Part shown: positions 34,497 through 43,308 of the stretch, one piece after another
Numbering within the stretch: position 1 is the first letter of the stretch
Layout: the number at the start of each line of letters is the position of its first letter
From: an uncultured Treponema sp.
GTDB taxonomy: Bacteria; Spirochaetota; Spirochaetia; Treponematales; Treponemataceae
Reading direction: 5' to 3'
NCBI RefSeq assembly: GCF_946187725.1
Contig: NZ_CAMHSK010000004.1
Coordinates: forward strand, 1 to 64,000
DNA length: 64,000 nucleotides
Position numbers and translations under genes: made by a program
The notes under the pieces: generated by a model
Database searches by the model: none
What the model was told of the DNA's origin: nothing
What the model saw: only the letters and a program-made list of their open reading frames with translations

Positions 34497-35545
34497 TTAA
34501 CCTGCAACCGAAGAGCTTCCCACTTCTTGTAGTACAAGTCGAGGTCTTCGCCCAAATCGTCTTTAAGCTCGCAGTTATTCATTGCGCTTGCCGGATAGAG
34601 CGGAGTTGACTTCATGTACTGCTCTGCTTCAAGGTTTACGAAGCACGGGAAGTTGAAGAAGTCAAGGAACTGAGCGTAATTTTCTGGTCTGTGAATGAAG
34701 TTGATGAATTCTGTTGCAAGTTCGGCATTCTTTGAATCTTTAAGAATACACATGCTGTCGAGGTAAGAAGCACCGCCCTGTTCAGGAATGAAGAAGTCGA
34801 TTGTGCTTTCCCATTCATCTTCCGGAACTTCGCCGTACATAACTTCGGCATAACCGTGACAGAGCCACAAATCGCCGCGAGCGAAATCTTTACCGAATCC
34901 TTCTGCGTCGAATTTTACGATGTTCGGGAGCCACTGCTTTTTGATTAAATCAACTGCATCAGCAACTTCGTCTTCGTTTGTTGTGCTTACTGCATATCCT
35001 TTGTATTTGAGTGCGTCACCGATTACTTCACGGTAGTCGTCCATCATTGAAGCATGACCCTTGAATCGTGGATCTGCGAAGATGTTCCATGTGCGCTCGT
35101 AGTCACCAGCCGGCATCTTCTTTTTGTTAACACCGATTCCTGCTGCACCGAAGTAGTATGGAACTGCATAAACCATATCCGGGTCGTAAGTGACTTTTTC
35201 GAGGATTTTTGGGTTGATTTTGTCGCGGTTTGTGAATTTTTCCTGAATCAATGGCTGGAACATTCCGCGCTTCATCATGATTGAAACATAGTCCTGTGAT
35301 GGAACAACGATGTCAAAACTTTTTGCGCCGCCGTTAATGAGCTTGTTGAACATTGTTTCGTTTGAGTCGTATTCTGTGACGATGACTTGACAGTTGAATT
35401 CTTTTTCGAACGCTTTGACTACGCTTGTTGGAGTGTAGTATGTCCATGTGAAAAGTTTTAATGTCTTGCCCTGACCACAAGAGCTTAGACCCAAAGCAGC
35501 GGCAACCCCGAACGCCGCCAAAGAGATTTTTGAAAGAAGTTTCAT
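34493..35545 (-). CDS. potD: Polyamine ABC transporter substrate-binding lipoprotein
   Basis: A 350-residue binding lipoprotein (lipobox L-G-L-S-S-C, Cys23) of the PotD/PotF class, which captures spermidine or putrescine in the periplasm for import. The family opening L-K-L-F-T-W-T-Y-Y (about 29-37) and later F-D-I-V-V-P-S-Q-D-Y-V are typical, as are aromatic/acidic pocket residues (for example the W and D in F-T-W and S-Y-L-D-S-M). A GGAGA site lies before the ATG. It is the last gene of the operon potA-potB-potC-potD, all on the minus strand, and overlaps the end of the convergent glycosyltransferase gene by four bases. Polyamine preference cannot be decided from sequence by eye. Confidence 0.93.
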   Translation of the reverse strand: MKLLSKISLAAFGVAAALGLSSCGQGKTLKLFTWTYYTPTSVVKAFEKEFNCQVIVTEYDSNETMFNKLINGGAKSFDIVVPSQDYVSIMMKRGMFQPLIQEKFTNRDKINPKILEKVTYDPDMVYAVPYYFGAAGIGVNKKKMPAGDYERTWNIFADPRFKGHASMMDDYREVIGDALKYKGYAVSTTNEDEVADAVDLIKKQWLPNIVKFDAEGFGKDFARGDLWLCHGYAEVMYGEVPEDEWESTIDFFIPEQGGASYLDSMCILKDSKNAELATEFINFIHRPENYAQFLDFFNFPCFVNLEAEQYMKSTPLYPASAMNNCELKDDLGEDLDLYYKKWEALRLQVN

Positions 35546-35591
35546 TTCTTTTCTCCAAAAAAAGATTTATCTGTTTGCATCATGCGGATGC

Positions 35592-36467
35592 TTAGTGTGC
35601 TGCTGCGAAACCTTTAAGGCTCTTTCTGAGAAGAACCGCCAAGCCGCCGATTAGCAGAATCAGTACGAATGAAAGTGCGTTGATTACAGGACTTACACCG
35701 TGCCGAATCATATTATATACATAAATAGGTAAAGTCTCAACATTGCCGTTTACGAGCGAAGTGATTACGAAATCTTCGATTGACATTGTAACGCTCATCA
35801 TGAAGCCGCTCATGATTCCAGGCATGATTGCAGGAATAATGACTTTGAAAAGTGTCTGAGTTTCATTTGCGCCCAAGTCGTGGCTCGCTTCGATGATTGA
35901 ATAGTCGAATTCGTCAACGCGGGCAGAAACCATGAGGTAGACAAATGGAAGACAGAAAGTTGTGTGTGCAATGATGATTGTGCCAAGACCCAGATTCATG
36001 TTGATTCCGCTGAGGAAGATGAGAAGCGAAACACCCATGATGACTTCTGGCAAAACCATTGGCAAAAAACTGACCGACTGAATGTATGAGCGGCCGAAGA
36101 ATTTGTACCAGTTGTTACCGATTGCGGCAAGACTTCCCAAAACAGTGGAAATTGCTGCCGAAACGAGAGCGACGATTGCACTGTACAAAAGCGATATCCA
36201 GAGACGGCCTGAGCTGAAGAGAAGTTCTTCGTACCAGACCAAAGACACGCCCGTGAATTTTGAGCCTTTTGAGGCATTGAATGAGTAGAAGATAATCACG
36301 AAAAGCGGCACGAAAAGGAAGAGCAGTGCGATGATTAGTACGGTGTTTGAAAAAGAGAATGCACGGCCGTGTTTTTTCCAGTTTCGCTTTGCATGTTTGT
36401 TTCCTTCGGCCTTTGCGAGAGGATTTCGTTTTAAAAGTGCGAGTATTACCGAAATAAGAAAATCCAT
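35592..36467 (-). CDS. potC: Polyamine ABC transporter permease
   Basis: An inner-membrane permease of the PotC type with about six transmembrane helices. It carries the ABC-importer coupling loop E-A-S-H-D-L-G-A-N-E (about 180-189), which docks onto the ATPase. The Met at 36467 gives 291 residues, close to the family norm, and has an AGGAG site six to ten bases upstream; an upstream in-frame Met at 36554 would start inside a hairpin and is rejected. It is separated from potB by about 100 bases holding three hairpins. It works with PotB as a heterodimeric channel. Confidence 0.92.
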   Translation of the reverse strand: MDFLISVILALLKRNPLAKAEGNKHAKRNWKKHGRAFSFSNTVLIIALLFLFVPLFVIIFYSFNASKGSKFTGVSLVWYEELLFSSGRLWISLLYSAIVALVSAAISTVLGSLAAIGNNWYKFFGRSYIQSVSFLPMVLPEVIMGVSLLIFLSGINMNLGLGTIIIAHTTFCLPFVYLMVSARVDEFDYSIIEASHDLGANETQTLFKVIIPAIMPGIMSGFMMSVTMSIEDFVITSLVNGNVETLPIYVYNMIRHGVSPVINALSFVLILLIGGLAVLLRKSLKGFAAAH

Positions 36468-36488
36468 TATGTAAACTCCTATTGTATA

Positions 36489-36572
36489 GCCACAAGGATG
36501 TGGCAGCCGGGCGAGTTTTTGCGTGTAAAAACTCGTCAGAAAGAAAAATTGCACGGATGCAATTTTTCTTTC
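36489..36572 (-). repeat. Cluster of three hairpins between potB and potC
   Basis: Three perfect stem-loops in a row: a 15-bp stem (36539-36553 with 36558-36572; loop TCCG on the coding strand), a nine-bp stem CGAGTTTTT/AAAAACTCG (36512-36535) and a six-bp stem GCCACA/TGTGGC (36489-36504; loop TCCT). The first overlaps the potB stop codon. No T-run follows, so simple termination is unlikely; mRNA stability or partial attenuation would fit. Confidence 0.75.
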
Positions 36573-37467
36573 AATTTTTCATCTTTTTGAGGCTAGCTTC
36601 CTTCTTATCCGAAGAAATCATGAACAAAATTGCTGCCATACTGACGACTGTGAGCACCACGCTGAATGCAGATGCAAGCGGCAAATTGCGTGCCTTCTGA
36701 ATCTGATCCATGATGATGTTTCCGAGCATATAGCTTTCTGTTGAACCGATAATCTGTGGAACCGTGTAGTTTCCGAAAATCGGGATGAATGTAAAAATGA
36801 GCGCACTGATGATGCCGGATTTGATTCCAGGAATCATGACGCGCATGATTGCACCGGCCTTAGTGGCACCCAAATCGCGTGCGGCTTCGAGCAAAGTGAA
36901 ATCAAAGCGGTCAACCGAAGTAAAAATCGGCAGAATCGCATAGGGAAGATACATGTAAATGCTTACAAGAATGACGGCGCCTTTTGTGAACATGAACTTA
37001 TGCGGAACAAAAACGCCGTTCTCGTTCTGAGTGACGAAAAAGCAGAATTTGGCGAAAAACTCGCAAACCCAGTTCAAAGTGCCGTTTTCTCCAAGAATTG
37101 TCATCCATGCAAAGATTCGGATGAGCGAGTTTGTAAGGAACGGAACGATTACGAGAATCAAAAGCGTAGTCTGATGGCGGCTTCGGGCAATCGCATATCC
37201 GCAGGGAAGCGCAATCAGAATGGAAATTGCTGTCGCAACCAAGGTCATGCCGAGCGTGCGCAGGAAAATCTTTCCGTAAGCGGGCGTGAACATCTGCTTG
37301 TAGGCATCAAGTGAAAATTCTTTAATGACACCACCGAACATGTCTCGCTTCATAAAAGAATATGCCACGATTATAGCCAGCGGCACAATAAAAAACAGTG
37401 AGAACCAAAGCCCCATAGGGTATGAGTAAAATGGGCCTGGATTCGCTTTTGGGATTTTATTTTTCAT
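36571..37467 (-). CDS. potB: Polyamine ABC transporter permease
   Basis: A 298-residue PotB-type permease with about six hydrophobic helices. The cytoplasmic coupling loop appears as E-A-A-R-D-L-G-A-T-K (about 195-204). The N-terminus is short and Lys-rich, placing it in the cytoplasm. The AGGAGA site is well placed before the ATG. It lies between potA and potC. The gap to potA holds two opposing heptamer arrays, and the stop codon lies within the long hairpin of the potB-potC gap. Confidence 0.92.
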   Translation of the reverse strand: MKNKIPKANPGPFYSYPMGLWFSLFFIVPLAIIVAYSFMKRDMFGGVIKEFSLDAYKQMFTPAYGKIFLRTLGMTLVATAISILIALPCGYAIARSRHQTTLLILVIVPFLTNSLIRIFAWMTILGENGTLNWVCEFFAKFCFFVTQNENGVFVPHKFMFTKGAVILVSIYMYLPYAILPIFTSVDRFDFTLLEAARDLGATKAGAIMRVMIPGIKSGIISALIFTFIPIFGNYTVPQIIGSTESYMLGNIIMDQIQKARNLPLASAFSVVLTVVSMAAILFMISSDKKEASLKKMKN

Positions 37468-37490
37468 GTAAAGAATCTCCTAAAAAGTTA

Positions 37491-37595
37491 GTTAGCAGTT
37501 AGTAATTAGCAATTAGCAGTGAGCAATTAGCAATTTTACTGGACATCGCGTTGCTCGTCCTTAATTTCTCATTTCTAATTTCTAACTTCTCACTT
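37491..37595. repeat. Two opposing heptanucleotide arrays between potB and potA
   Basis: Six tandem heptamers of the form RTTAGCA (37491-37532: GTTAGCA, GTTAGTA, ATTAGCA, ATTAGCA, GTGAGCA, ATTAGCA), a short hairpin (GGAC/GTCC), then four heptamers CTCATTT, CTAATTT, CTAACTT, CTCACTT (37568-37595). The second set read in reverse is AAATTAG-like, so the two arrays face each other. The second array runs into the last codons of potA. Confidence 0.8.
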
Positions 37596-38786
37596 TTCTA
37601 TGTCTTCTACAATGTAGCCGTCTTCTGCTGACCATGAGATGTATACGGTGTCCTTCCACTGAATTTCCGGGCCTTCATCGAGGTAGTTCTGATGCTGCTT
37701 AAAGACTTTGACGATTGTGCCTGTTTTTTCGAGTTTTACATAGAATTTTGACTGGAAACCTGTGTAGACCGGCTCTTCGACGATTCCTTTGAAAACATTG
37801 ATGTCTTTGCGGCCATTTACATTTGGTTCTTCGAGGGTGATTCGGATTTTTTCTGGACGCACGGTGAATGCGACCTTCTGACCTTCATCGGTGTGCTCAT
37901 AATCGGTAACGAGGATGTTTTTGTCTTCTTCTTTGGTGGCCTGTGTGTCGCCTGTGAGCTGTGCCTGCATACCGAGCGCCGGAACATTGAGAGTGACCAT
38001 GTGCTCAATGTCGGCTTTGCCTTCAACTTTGTAGCTTTCGCATTTTACGACGCTTGCTTCAAAAAGATTTGTCTCGCCGATGAACTGTGCGACGAACTGA
38101 GTTGCAGGACTTTCGTAAATCTCGTATGGAGAACCGACTTGCAAAACATGCCCATGATTCATGACGGCAATTCGGTCTGAGACGGCAAGTGCTTCGCTCT
38201 GGTCATGAGTGACGAAGATGAAGGTGACGCCGATTTTGTCATGAAGACGGTCGAGTTCCACCAGAAGATTTGAGCGCAATTTGGCATCAAGGGCAGAAAG
38301 CGGTTCATCGAGAAGCAGAACTTTTGGCTCATTAATCAATGCGCGTGCGATTGCGACTCGTTGCCTCTGACCGCCCGAAAGCTGATTCGGCTTTTTGTAG
38401 ATGTGTTCGTCAAGCTCAACAAGATGAACATATTTGCGGACTTTTTCATCGATTTCGTTCTTTGGGAGTTTCTGAAGTCTAAGAGAAAAAGCTACATTTT
38501 CGTAGACGCTCAGGTGCGGAAAAAGTGCATAATTCTGAAAAACCGTGTTTGAATGGCGTTTGTTCGGAGGAAGTTCTGTTACATCGGTTTCATCAAAAAA
38601 AACTTCGCCTTTATCAGGAAATTCAAATCCTGCCAGAATTCGGAGCAAAGTGGTTTTTCCGCAGCCACTTGGTCCTAAAAGTGTGAAGAATTCGCCTTGC
38701 TTGATGGTAAAATCAATGTTGTCCAGTGCGACAAAATCTCCAAAATGCTTGTGTACATTGCTGATTGTTACCTGACTTCCTTTCAA
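37590..38786 (-). CDS. potA: Polyamine ABC transporter ATP-binding protein, TTG start
   Basis: A 398-residue ATPase that powers the PotBCD importer. The ABC domain (about 6-240) has Walker A GPSGCGKTT (about 39-47), Q-loop F-Q-N-Y-A-L-F, signature LSGGQRQR, Walker B VLLLDEPLSALD and switch histidine in THDQSEAL. The rest (about 245-398) is the TOBE-type regulatory domain seen in PotA, with R-P-E-K-I and a final S-W-S-A-E-D. The TTG at 38786 is the only start that keeps the full N-terminal strand; a GAGG lies about 11 bases upstream, so initiation may be weak. It is the first gene of the operon. The C-terminal codons are part of a heptamer repeat. Confidence 0.95.
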   Translation of the reverse strand: MKGSQVTISNVHKHFGDFVALDNIDFTIKQGEFFTLLGPSGCGKTTLLRILAGFEFPDKGEVFFDETDVTELPPNKRHSNTVFQNYALFPHLSVYENVAFSLRLQKLPKNEIDEKVRKYVHLVELDEHIYKKPNQLSGGQRQRVAIARALINEPKVLLLDEPLSALDAKLRSNLLVELDRLHDKIGVTFIFVTHDQSEALAVSDRIAVMNHGHVLQVGSPYEIYESPATQFVAQFIGETNLFEASVVKCESYKVEGKADIEHMVTLNVPALGMQAQLTGDTQATKEEDKNILVTDYEHTDEGQKVAFTVRPEKIRITLEEPNVNGRKDINVFKGIVEEPVYTGFQSKFYVKLEKTGTIVKVFKQHQNYLDEGPEIQWKDTVYISWSAEDGYIVEDIEK

Positions 38787-38948
38787 TATTTTCGCGCCTC
38801 GTGTGTAAAAAAAATGTCTCTGGCCTTATGACCCGACAGTCTTTTTATATTCCATTTAATAGAAATAATCAATATTTTCTATAGAATATTTTTGTGATGA
38901 CAATTTTATTTAAGAAAAAATTTGCTTTATTCAGAAAATACAGATAAG

Positions 38949-38969
38949 ATATTAAGAGAATCTTAATAT
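38949..38969 (+). promoter_or_regulatory. Perfect inverted repeat before the first chemoreceptor gene
   Basis: ATATTAAGA-gaa-TCTTAATAT, a nine-bp perfect inverted repeat directly in front of the AGGAG ribosome site of the gene at 38980. As DNA it could be an operator; as RNA it could limit ribosome access. Confidence 0.5.
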
Positions 38970-38979
38970 AGGAGTCAAA

Positions 38980-41034
38980 ATGAGGAGTCTTAAGCTTTCT
39001 ACCAAAATCAGTATGCTTGCTGCTGTAGCGATAATTATTGCATCTGTTTCAGTTGCTTTTATCGCCACTCAGGTCACAAGTTCTGAAATCCGTAATATAA
39101 CTGTTGAAAACCTTGAAACCACAGAACTTGGTGTTATGGACACCCTGGACAACTGGAAGGAAATCCTTCAGAACGCCACGCTCGTTCTGGCCGATAAAAC
39201 CCGTCTGGCTGAAGCCCTTCGTACAAATCATTACGATACGGTTGAACAGCTTGTAACAGACCAGAAAATGGTTGTCAATATTGACATGCTGCTTGTTACT
39301 GATGAACAGGGTATTGTCGTTGCCGGTGCCAAACGGCTTACAGACATGTCAAACTGTTATGCAGTAAAGCGTGCTCTTGCCGGTGAAATCGACTACTGCT
39401 ATGAAGAAACAGAACTTTGTCCTTACAGTTTGATTTTTGCATATCCGGTTCGTGTACAGGGTTCTATCGTTGGTACGGTTGTGGGTGGATTCAGCCTCGT
39501 AACCGATGAATTCATCGATGAGGTCAGAACACACTTCAAGGTCGAATGTACAATCTTCAGCAAAGATATTCGTGTTGCTACAACGCTCGGTGTTAAGCTT
39601 ATCGGCTCAAAACTTGACAATGCAGAAATTGTAAACACTGTCCTAAAGAAAGGCCAGAAGTTTGGCGGCGAAAGTATAATCAACGGAAACAGCTATCTGA
39701 GTGTATATGTTCCTATCGTAGACAACGGCGGTAACATTTCCGGCATGATTTTCGTTGCAAAGAGCACTGCTGTAATCGCAAATGCAGTCAGAAAAATCAC
39801 CAGAATCATCATTCCAATCATAATCGGTTTGGGTGCGGCTCTTGTAATCGTTGCTATGCTTCTTGTCCGCTCAATGCTCAAACCGCTCACTGGTGTTAAG
39901 AACACTCTCCAGGACATTTCTTCGGGCGATGCAGACCTCACAAAGCGAATCGAGCTCAAAACTCAGGATGAAATTGGTGATGTCGTCAACGGATTCAATA
40001 CCTTTGCCGGTAAATTGCAGAACATCATCGGGGATGTCAAAACTTCTAAAGATGAACTCATGGTTGCCGGTGAAAATCTTGCCGGGGCAACTCAGGACAC
40101 AGCAAGTTCTATCACAGAGATTATTGCAAACATCGACAGCATGAAGCGTCAGATTGATTCTCAGAATCAGTCGGTCAACCAGACGGCAGGTGCTGTAAAT
40201 CAGATTGCATCAAATATTGAATCTCTTGAGAGAATGATTGAATCACAGTCATCTGGTGTTACTCAGGCTAGTGCGGCTGTTGAAGAGATGATTGGTAATA
40301 TCTCTTCTGTAAACGGTTCAATGGAAAAGATGGCTCATTCATTCAATGAACTTCGCGCAAATTCTCAGGTCGGAATTTCAAAGCAGAAAGCCGTCAATGA
40401 CCGAATCGAAGAAATTGAAAGTCAGTCACAGATGCTTCAGGAAGCGAATGTTGCTATTTCGGATATCGCAAGTCAGACGAACTTGCTCGCTATGAACGCG
40501 GCAATCGAAGCTGCACACGCTGGTGAAGCAGGAAAGGGCTTTGCGGTCGTTGCAGATGAAATCCGTAAGCTTTCAGAAACATCAACTGCTCAGTCAAAGA
40601 CAATTGGTGACCAGCTCAACAATATTAAGGAATCAATCAATGAAGTCGTTGCTGCTTCTTCTGAGTCAAGCCTTGCATTTGAGACGGTTTCTAAAAAACT
40701 CGAAGAAACAGATGCTCTCGTAATGCAGATTAAGGCGGCAATGGAAGAGCAGAATGAAGGTTCTCAGCAGATTACTGAAGCTCTTCACAACATGAACGAC
40801 AGCACTGTTGAAGTCCGAAATGCATCGACCGAGATGCAGGAAGGAAATCAGATGATTCTTAAAGAAGTTCAGCTTCTCCAGAATGCGGCAATGACTATGA
40901 GCCAGAGTATGGAAGAAATGTCAATCGGTGCACGCAAAATCAATGAGACAGGTGCGGCTCTCACCGAAGTTTCCGGCCAGATGAACCAGTCAATCGGTAA
41001 GATTGGTGAGCAGGTCGATCAGTTTAAAGTTTAA
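38980..41034 (+). CDS. Methyl-accepting chemotaxis protein with Cache-type sensor
   Basis: A 684-residue chemoreceptor. It has an N-terminal transmembrane helix (about 11-31), a periplasmic Cache-like sensing domain (about 35-265, with [13 protein letters not shown]), a second membrane helix (about 272-295) and a HAMP segment (about 296-350). The signalling domain contains the hairpin tip typical of all receptors ([20 protein letters not shown], about 507-526). It controls the CheA kinase and so flagellar rotation. The ligand is unknown. The start has an AGGAG site preceded by a perfect inverted repeat. The following chemoreceptor gene shares 548 identical bases with it. Confidence 0.95.
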   Translation: MRSLKLSTKISMLAAVAIIIASVSVAFIATQVTSSEIRNITVENLETTELGVMDTLDNWKEILQNATLVLADKTRLAEALRTNHYDTVEQLVTDQKMVVNIDMLLVTDEQGIVVAGAKRLTDMSNCYAVKRALAGEIDYCYEETELCPYSLIFAYPVRVQGSIVGTVVGGFSLVTDEFIDEVRTHFKVECTIFSKDIRVATTLGVKLIGSKLDNAEIVNTVLKKGQKFGGESIINGNSYLSVYVPIVDNGGNISGMIFVAKSTAVIANAVRKITRIIIPIIIGLGAALVIVAMLLVRSMLKPLTGVKNTLQDISSGDADLTKRIELKTQDEIGDVVNGFNTFAGKLQNIIGDVKTSKDELMVAGENLAGATQDTASSITEIIANIDSMKRQIDSQNQSVNQTAGAVNQIASNIESLERMIESQSSGVTQASAAVEEMIGNISSVNGSMEKMAHSFNELRANSQVGISKQKAVNDRIEEIESQSQMLQEANVAISDIASQTNLLAMNAAIEAAHAGEAGKGFAVVADEIRKLSETSTAQSKTIGDQLNNIKESINEVVAASSESSLAFETVSKKLEETDALVMQIKAAMEEQNEGSQQITEALHNMNDSTVEVRNASTEMQEGNQMILKEVQLLQNAAMTMSQSMEEMSIGARKINETGAALTEVSGQMNQSIGKIGEQVDQFKV

Positions 41035-41076
41035 AAAGTTTGAAAATATATACACTTACAAGGAGTTTTTTAAAGT

Positions 41077-43191
41077 ATGGCGAAATCTGCTAGTACTTCA
41101 AAGGATAATCGCACAAGCTTGATCAAAAGATTGGTCATTCTTCTTGGGCTTGTCATCGTTGCGGTCAATGCCGTTCAGCTTATCTTCGTAACTACGAATG
41201 CCAAAAAGGACATCGTTGAAGAAGATATTCACATGTATGAGAACATGATGGACGGTTATTCGGCCGCATTGCAGAATGATATTAAGGGCTACTATCGGCA
41301 GCTTAATGCTTATATTCATGCTGATGTCGTAAAAGAAGGCGATTTGGAAGCTTGTTATGAGTGGATTCAAGAGCCTGAGCATCAGAAATTGCACGGAGAT
41401 TTTGACTATGTAATGATTACCGGCCCCGATGGAAAAGCTCGCACGGACTTGGGCGGAATCACGAACATCGTTGAGCGTGACTACTTCAAGGCAATCATGC
41501 AGGAAGGCAAAGAAGAATTTGTTGATAACCCTGTAATCGGCAAAACTACAGGAAAGCCTGTTATTCATGTTTCACGCCCGCTTAAAGACAGAAACGGCAA
41601 AAAATTCGCTATGGTCACGGGTATCGTAAACCTTGAAAACCTCACTAAAGAAATTGCCCAGATTAAAATCGGTAAAGAAGGCTTTGGTTATCTGCTTGCA
41701 AGCACAGGTATGGTTATTGCTCACAAGCAGACTGATTTGATTATGCAGCGAAACTTTCTTACTGACTCAGGTATTAGCGCAGCGAATGTAGCAATTGCAA
41801 AGGCAATGACAAACGGAGAACGTGGTGAAGGCTGGAAAAAGGCAAATGGTCGTAACGGTCAGGATTTAATCGTTTATCGCCCTGTCGCAGGTACTCCATG
41901 GTCAATGGCACTTTCTATCCCAGATGATGAGATTTACGAGTTGGTCAACACAATCCGAAACCTCATGTTCTTGTTCGCTGGTATCAGTGTTGTTGCTCTT
42001 GCTTTGATTACGGCACTTTTGCTTGTAAGTTCTCTCAAACCGCTTGCAATCGTCGAAAAAGCAATTTCCGGCATTGCTTCGGGCGATGCAGACCTTACAA
42101 AACGAATCGAAATCGACTCAAACAACGAAATCGGATATGTCGTCAAAGGCTTCAACGCATTCAGCGGCAAGCTCCAGACAATCATCGGTGATGTCAAAAA
42201 TTCAAAAGACGAGCTTATGGTTGCCGGCGAAAATCTTTCCGGGGCAACTCAAGACACAGCAAGTTCTATCACAGAGATTATTGCAAACATCGACAGCATG
42301 AAGCGTCAGATTGATTCTCAGAATCAGTCGGTCAACCAGACGGCAGGTGCTGTAAATCAGATTGCATCAAATATTGAATCTCTTGAGAGAATGATTGAAT
42401 CACAGTCATCTGGTGTTACTCAGGCTAGTGCGGCTGTTGAAGAGATGATTGGTAATATCTCTTCTGTAAACGGTTCAATGGAAAAGATGGCTCATTCATT
42501 CAATGAACTTCGCGCAAATTCTCAGGTCGGAATTTCAAAGCAGAAAGCCGTCAATGACCGAATCGAAGAAATTGAAAGTCAGTCACAGATGCTTCAGGAA
42601 GCGAATGTTGCTATTTCGGATATCGCAAGTCAGACGAACTTGCTCGCTATGAACGCGGCAATCGAAGCTGCACACGCTGGTGAAGCAGGAAAGGGCTTTG
42701 CGGTCGTTGCAGATGAAATCCGTAAGCTTTCAGAAACATCAACTGCTCAGTCAAAGACAATTGGTGACCAGCTCAACAATATTAAGGAATCAATCAATGA
42801 GGTCGTTGCAGCTTCTGGTGAGTCAAGCCTTGCATTCGAGACTGTTTCTAGAAAACTCGAAGAAACTGATGCTCTCGTAATGCAGATTAAGGCTGCAATG
42901 GAAGAGCAGAATGAAGGTTCTCAGCAGATTACCGAAGCACTCCATACTATGAACGACAGCACTGTTGAAGTCCGAAATGCGTCATCTGAAATGGAAGAAG
43001 GCAATAAGATGATTCTCAAAGAAGTTCAGCTTCTCCAGAATGCTGCGATTGCAATGAGTCAGAGTATGGAAGAAATGTCAATTGGAGCCAGAAAAATCAA
43101 CGAGACAGGTTCTGCGTTGACAGAAGTTTCTGACCAGATTAATGGTTCAATTGCAAAAATCGGCGAACAGGTTGATAAGTTTAAGGTTTAA
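41077..43191 (+). CDS. Methyl-accepting chemotaxis protein with double-Cache sensor
   Basis: A 704-residue chemoreceptor. It has a membrane helix at about 16-37, a periplasmic double-Cache (dCache_1-type) domain with [10 protein letters not shown] and R-D-Y-F-K-A-I followed by H-V-S-R-P-L, a second helix (about 290-315), HAMP (about 316-365), and the same signalling domain as the gene before it. The tip motif [20 protein letters not shown] is present. dCache domains of this type often bind amino acids or other small metabolites; the ligand here is not known. The sensor domains of the two receptors are unrelated at sequence level while the signalling parts are almost identical. An AAGGAG site lies upstream, and a clean terminator follows. 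Confidence 0.95.
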   Translation: MAKSASTSKDNRTSLIKRLVILLGLVIVAVNAVQLIFVTTNAKKDIVEEDIHMYENMMDGYSAALQNDIKGYYRQLNAYIHADVVKEGDLEACYEWIQEPEHQKLHGDFDYVMITGPDGKARTDLGGITNIVERDYFKAIMQEGKEEFVDNPVIGKTTGKPVIHVSRPLKDRNGKKFAMVTGIVNLENLTKEIAQIKIGKEGFGYLLASTGMVIAHKQTDLIMQRNFLTDSGISAANVAIAKAMTNGERGEGWKKANGRNGQDLIVYRPVAGTPWSMALSIPDDEIYELVNTIRNLMFLFAGISVVALALITALLLVSSLKPLAIVEKAISGIASGDADLTKRIEIDSNNEIGYVVKGFNAFSGKLQTIIGDVKNSKDELMVAGENLSGATQDTASSITEIIANIDSMKRQIDSQNQSVNQTAGAVNQIASNIESLERMIESQSSGVTQASAAVEEMIGNISSVNGSMEKMAHSFNELRANSQVGISKQKAVNDRIEEIESQSQMLQEANVAISDIASQTNLLAMNAAIEAAHAGEAGKGFAVVADEIRKLSETSTAQSKTIGDQLNNIKESINEVVAASGESSLAFETVSRKLEETDALVMQIKAAMEEQNEGSQQITEALHTMNDSTVEVRNASSEMEEGNKMILKEVQLLQNAAIAMSQSMEEMSIGARKINETGSALTEVSDQINGSIAKIGEQVDKFKV

Positions 43192-43220
43192 TAATTACAT
43201 CCTGTAACTCTCGTCGTTTA

Positions 43221-43247
43221 CCCCGCATCCGTGCGGGGCATTTTTTT
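43221..43247 (+). terminator. Rho-independent terminator of the chemoreceptor pair
   Basis: CCCCGCA-TCCG-TGCGGGG (seven-bp stem with a UNCG-type loop) then CATTTTTTT. Confidence 0.92.
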
Positions 43248-43272
43248 GTCTTGTCAGGCTATCCCGCATTTG

Positions 43273-43302
43273 TTGACATTTTTTGTCGTTTTCTGCTAAA
43301 TT
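43273..43302 (+). promoter_or_regulatory. Promoter of the MATE gene, leaderless arrangement
   Basis: TTGACA (43273-43278), 18 bases, TAAATT (43297-43302) preceded by TGC (extended -10). The -10 ends six bases before the ATG at 43309 and no ribosome site exists, predicting a leaderless mRNA. Confidence 0.75.
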
Positions 43303-43308
43303 CTTTCT

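Noticed and set aside
37491-37595. CRISPR array
   Set aside because: The repeats are seven bases without spacers, so they are tandem heptamers and not CRISPR repeats.
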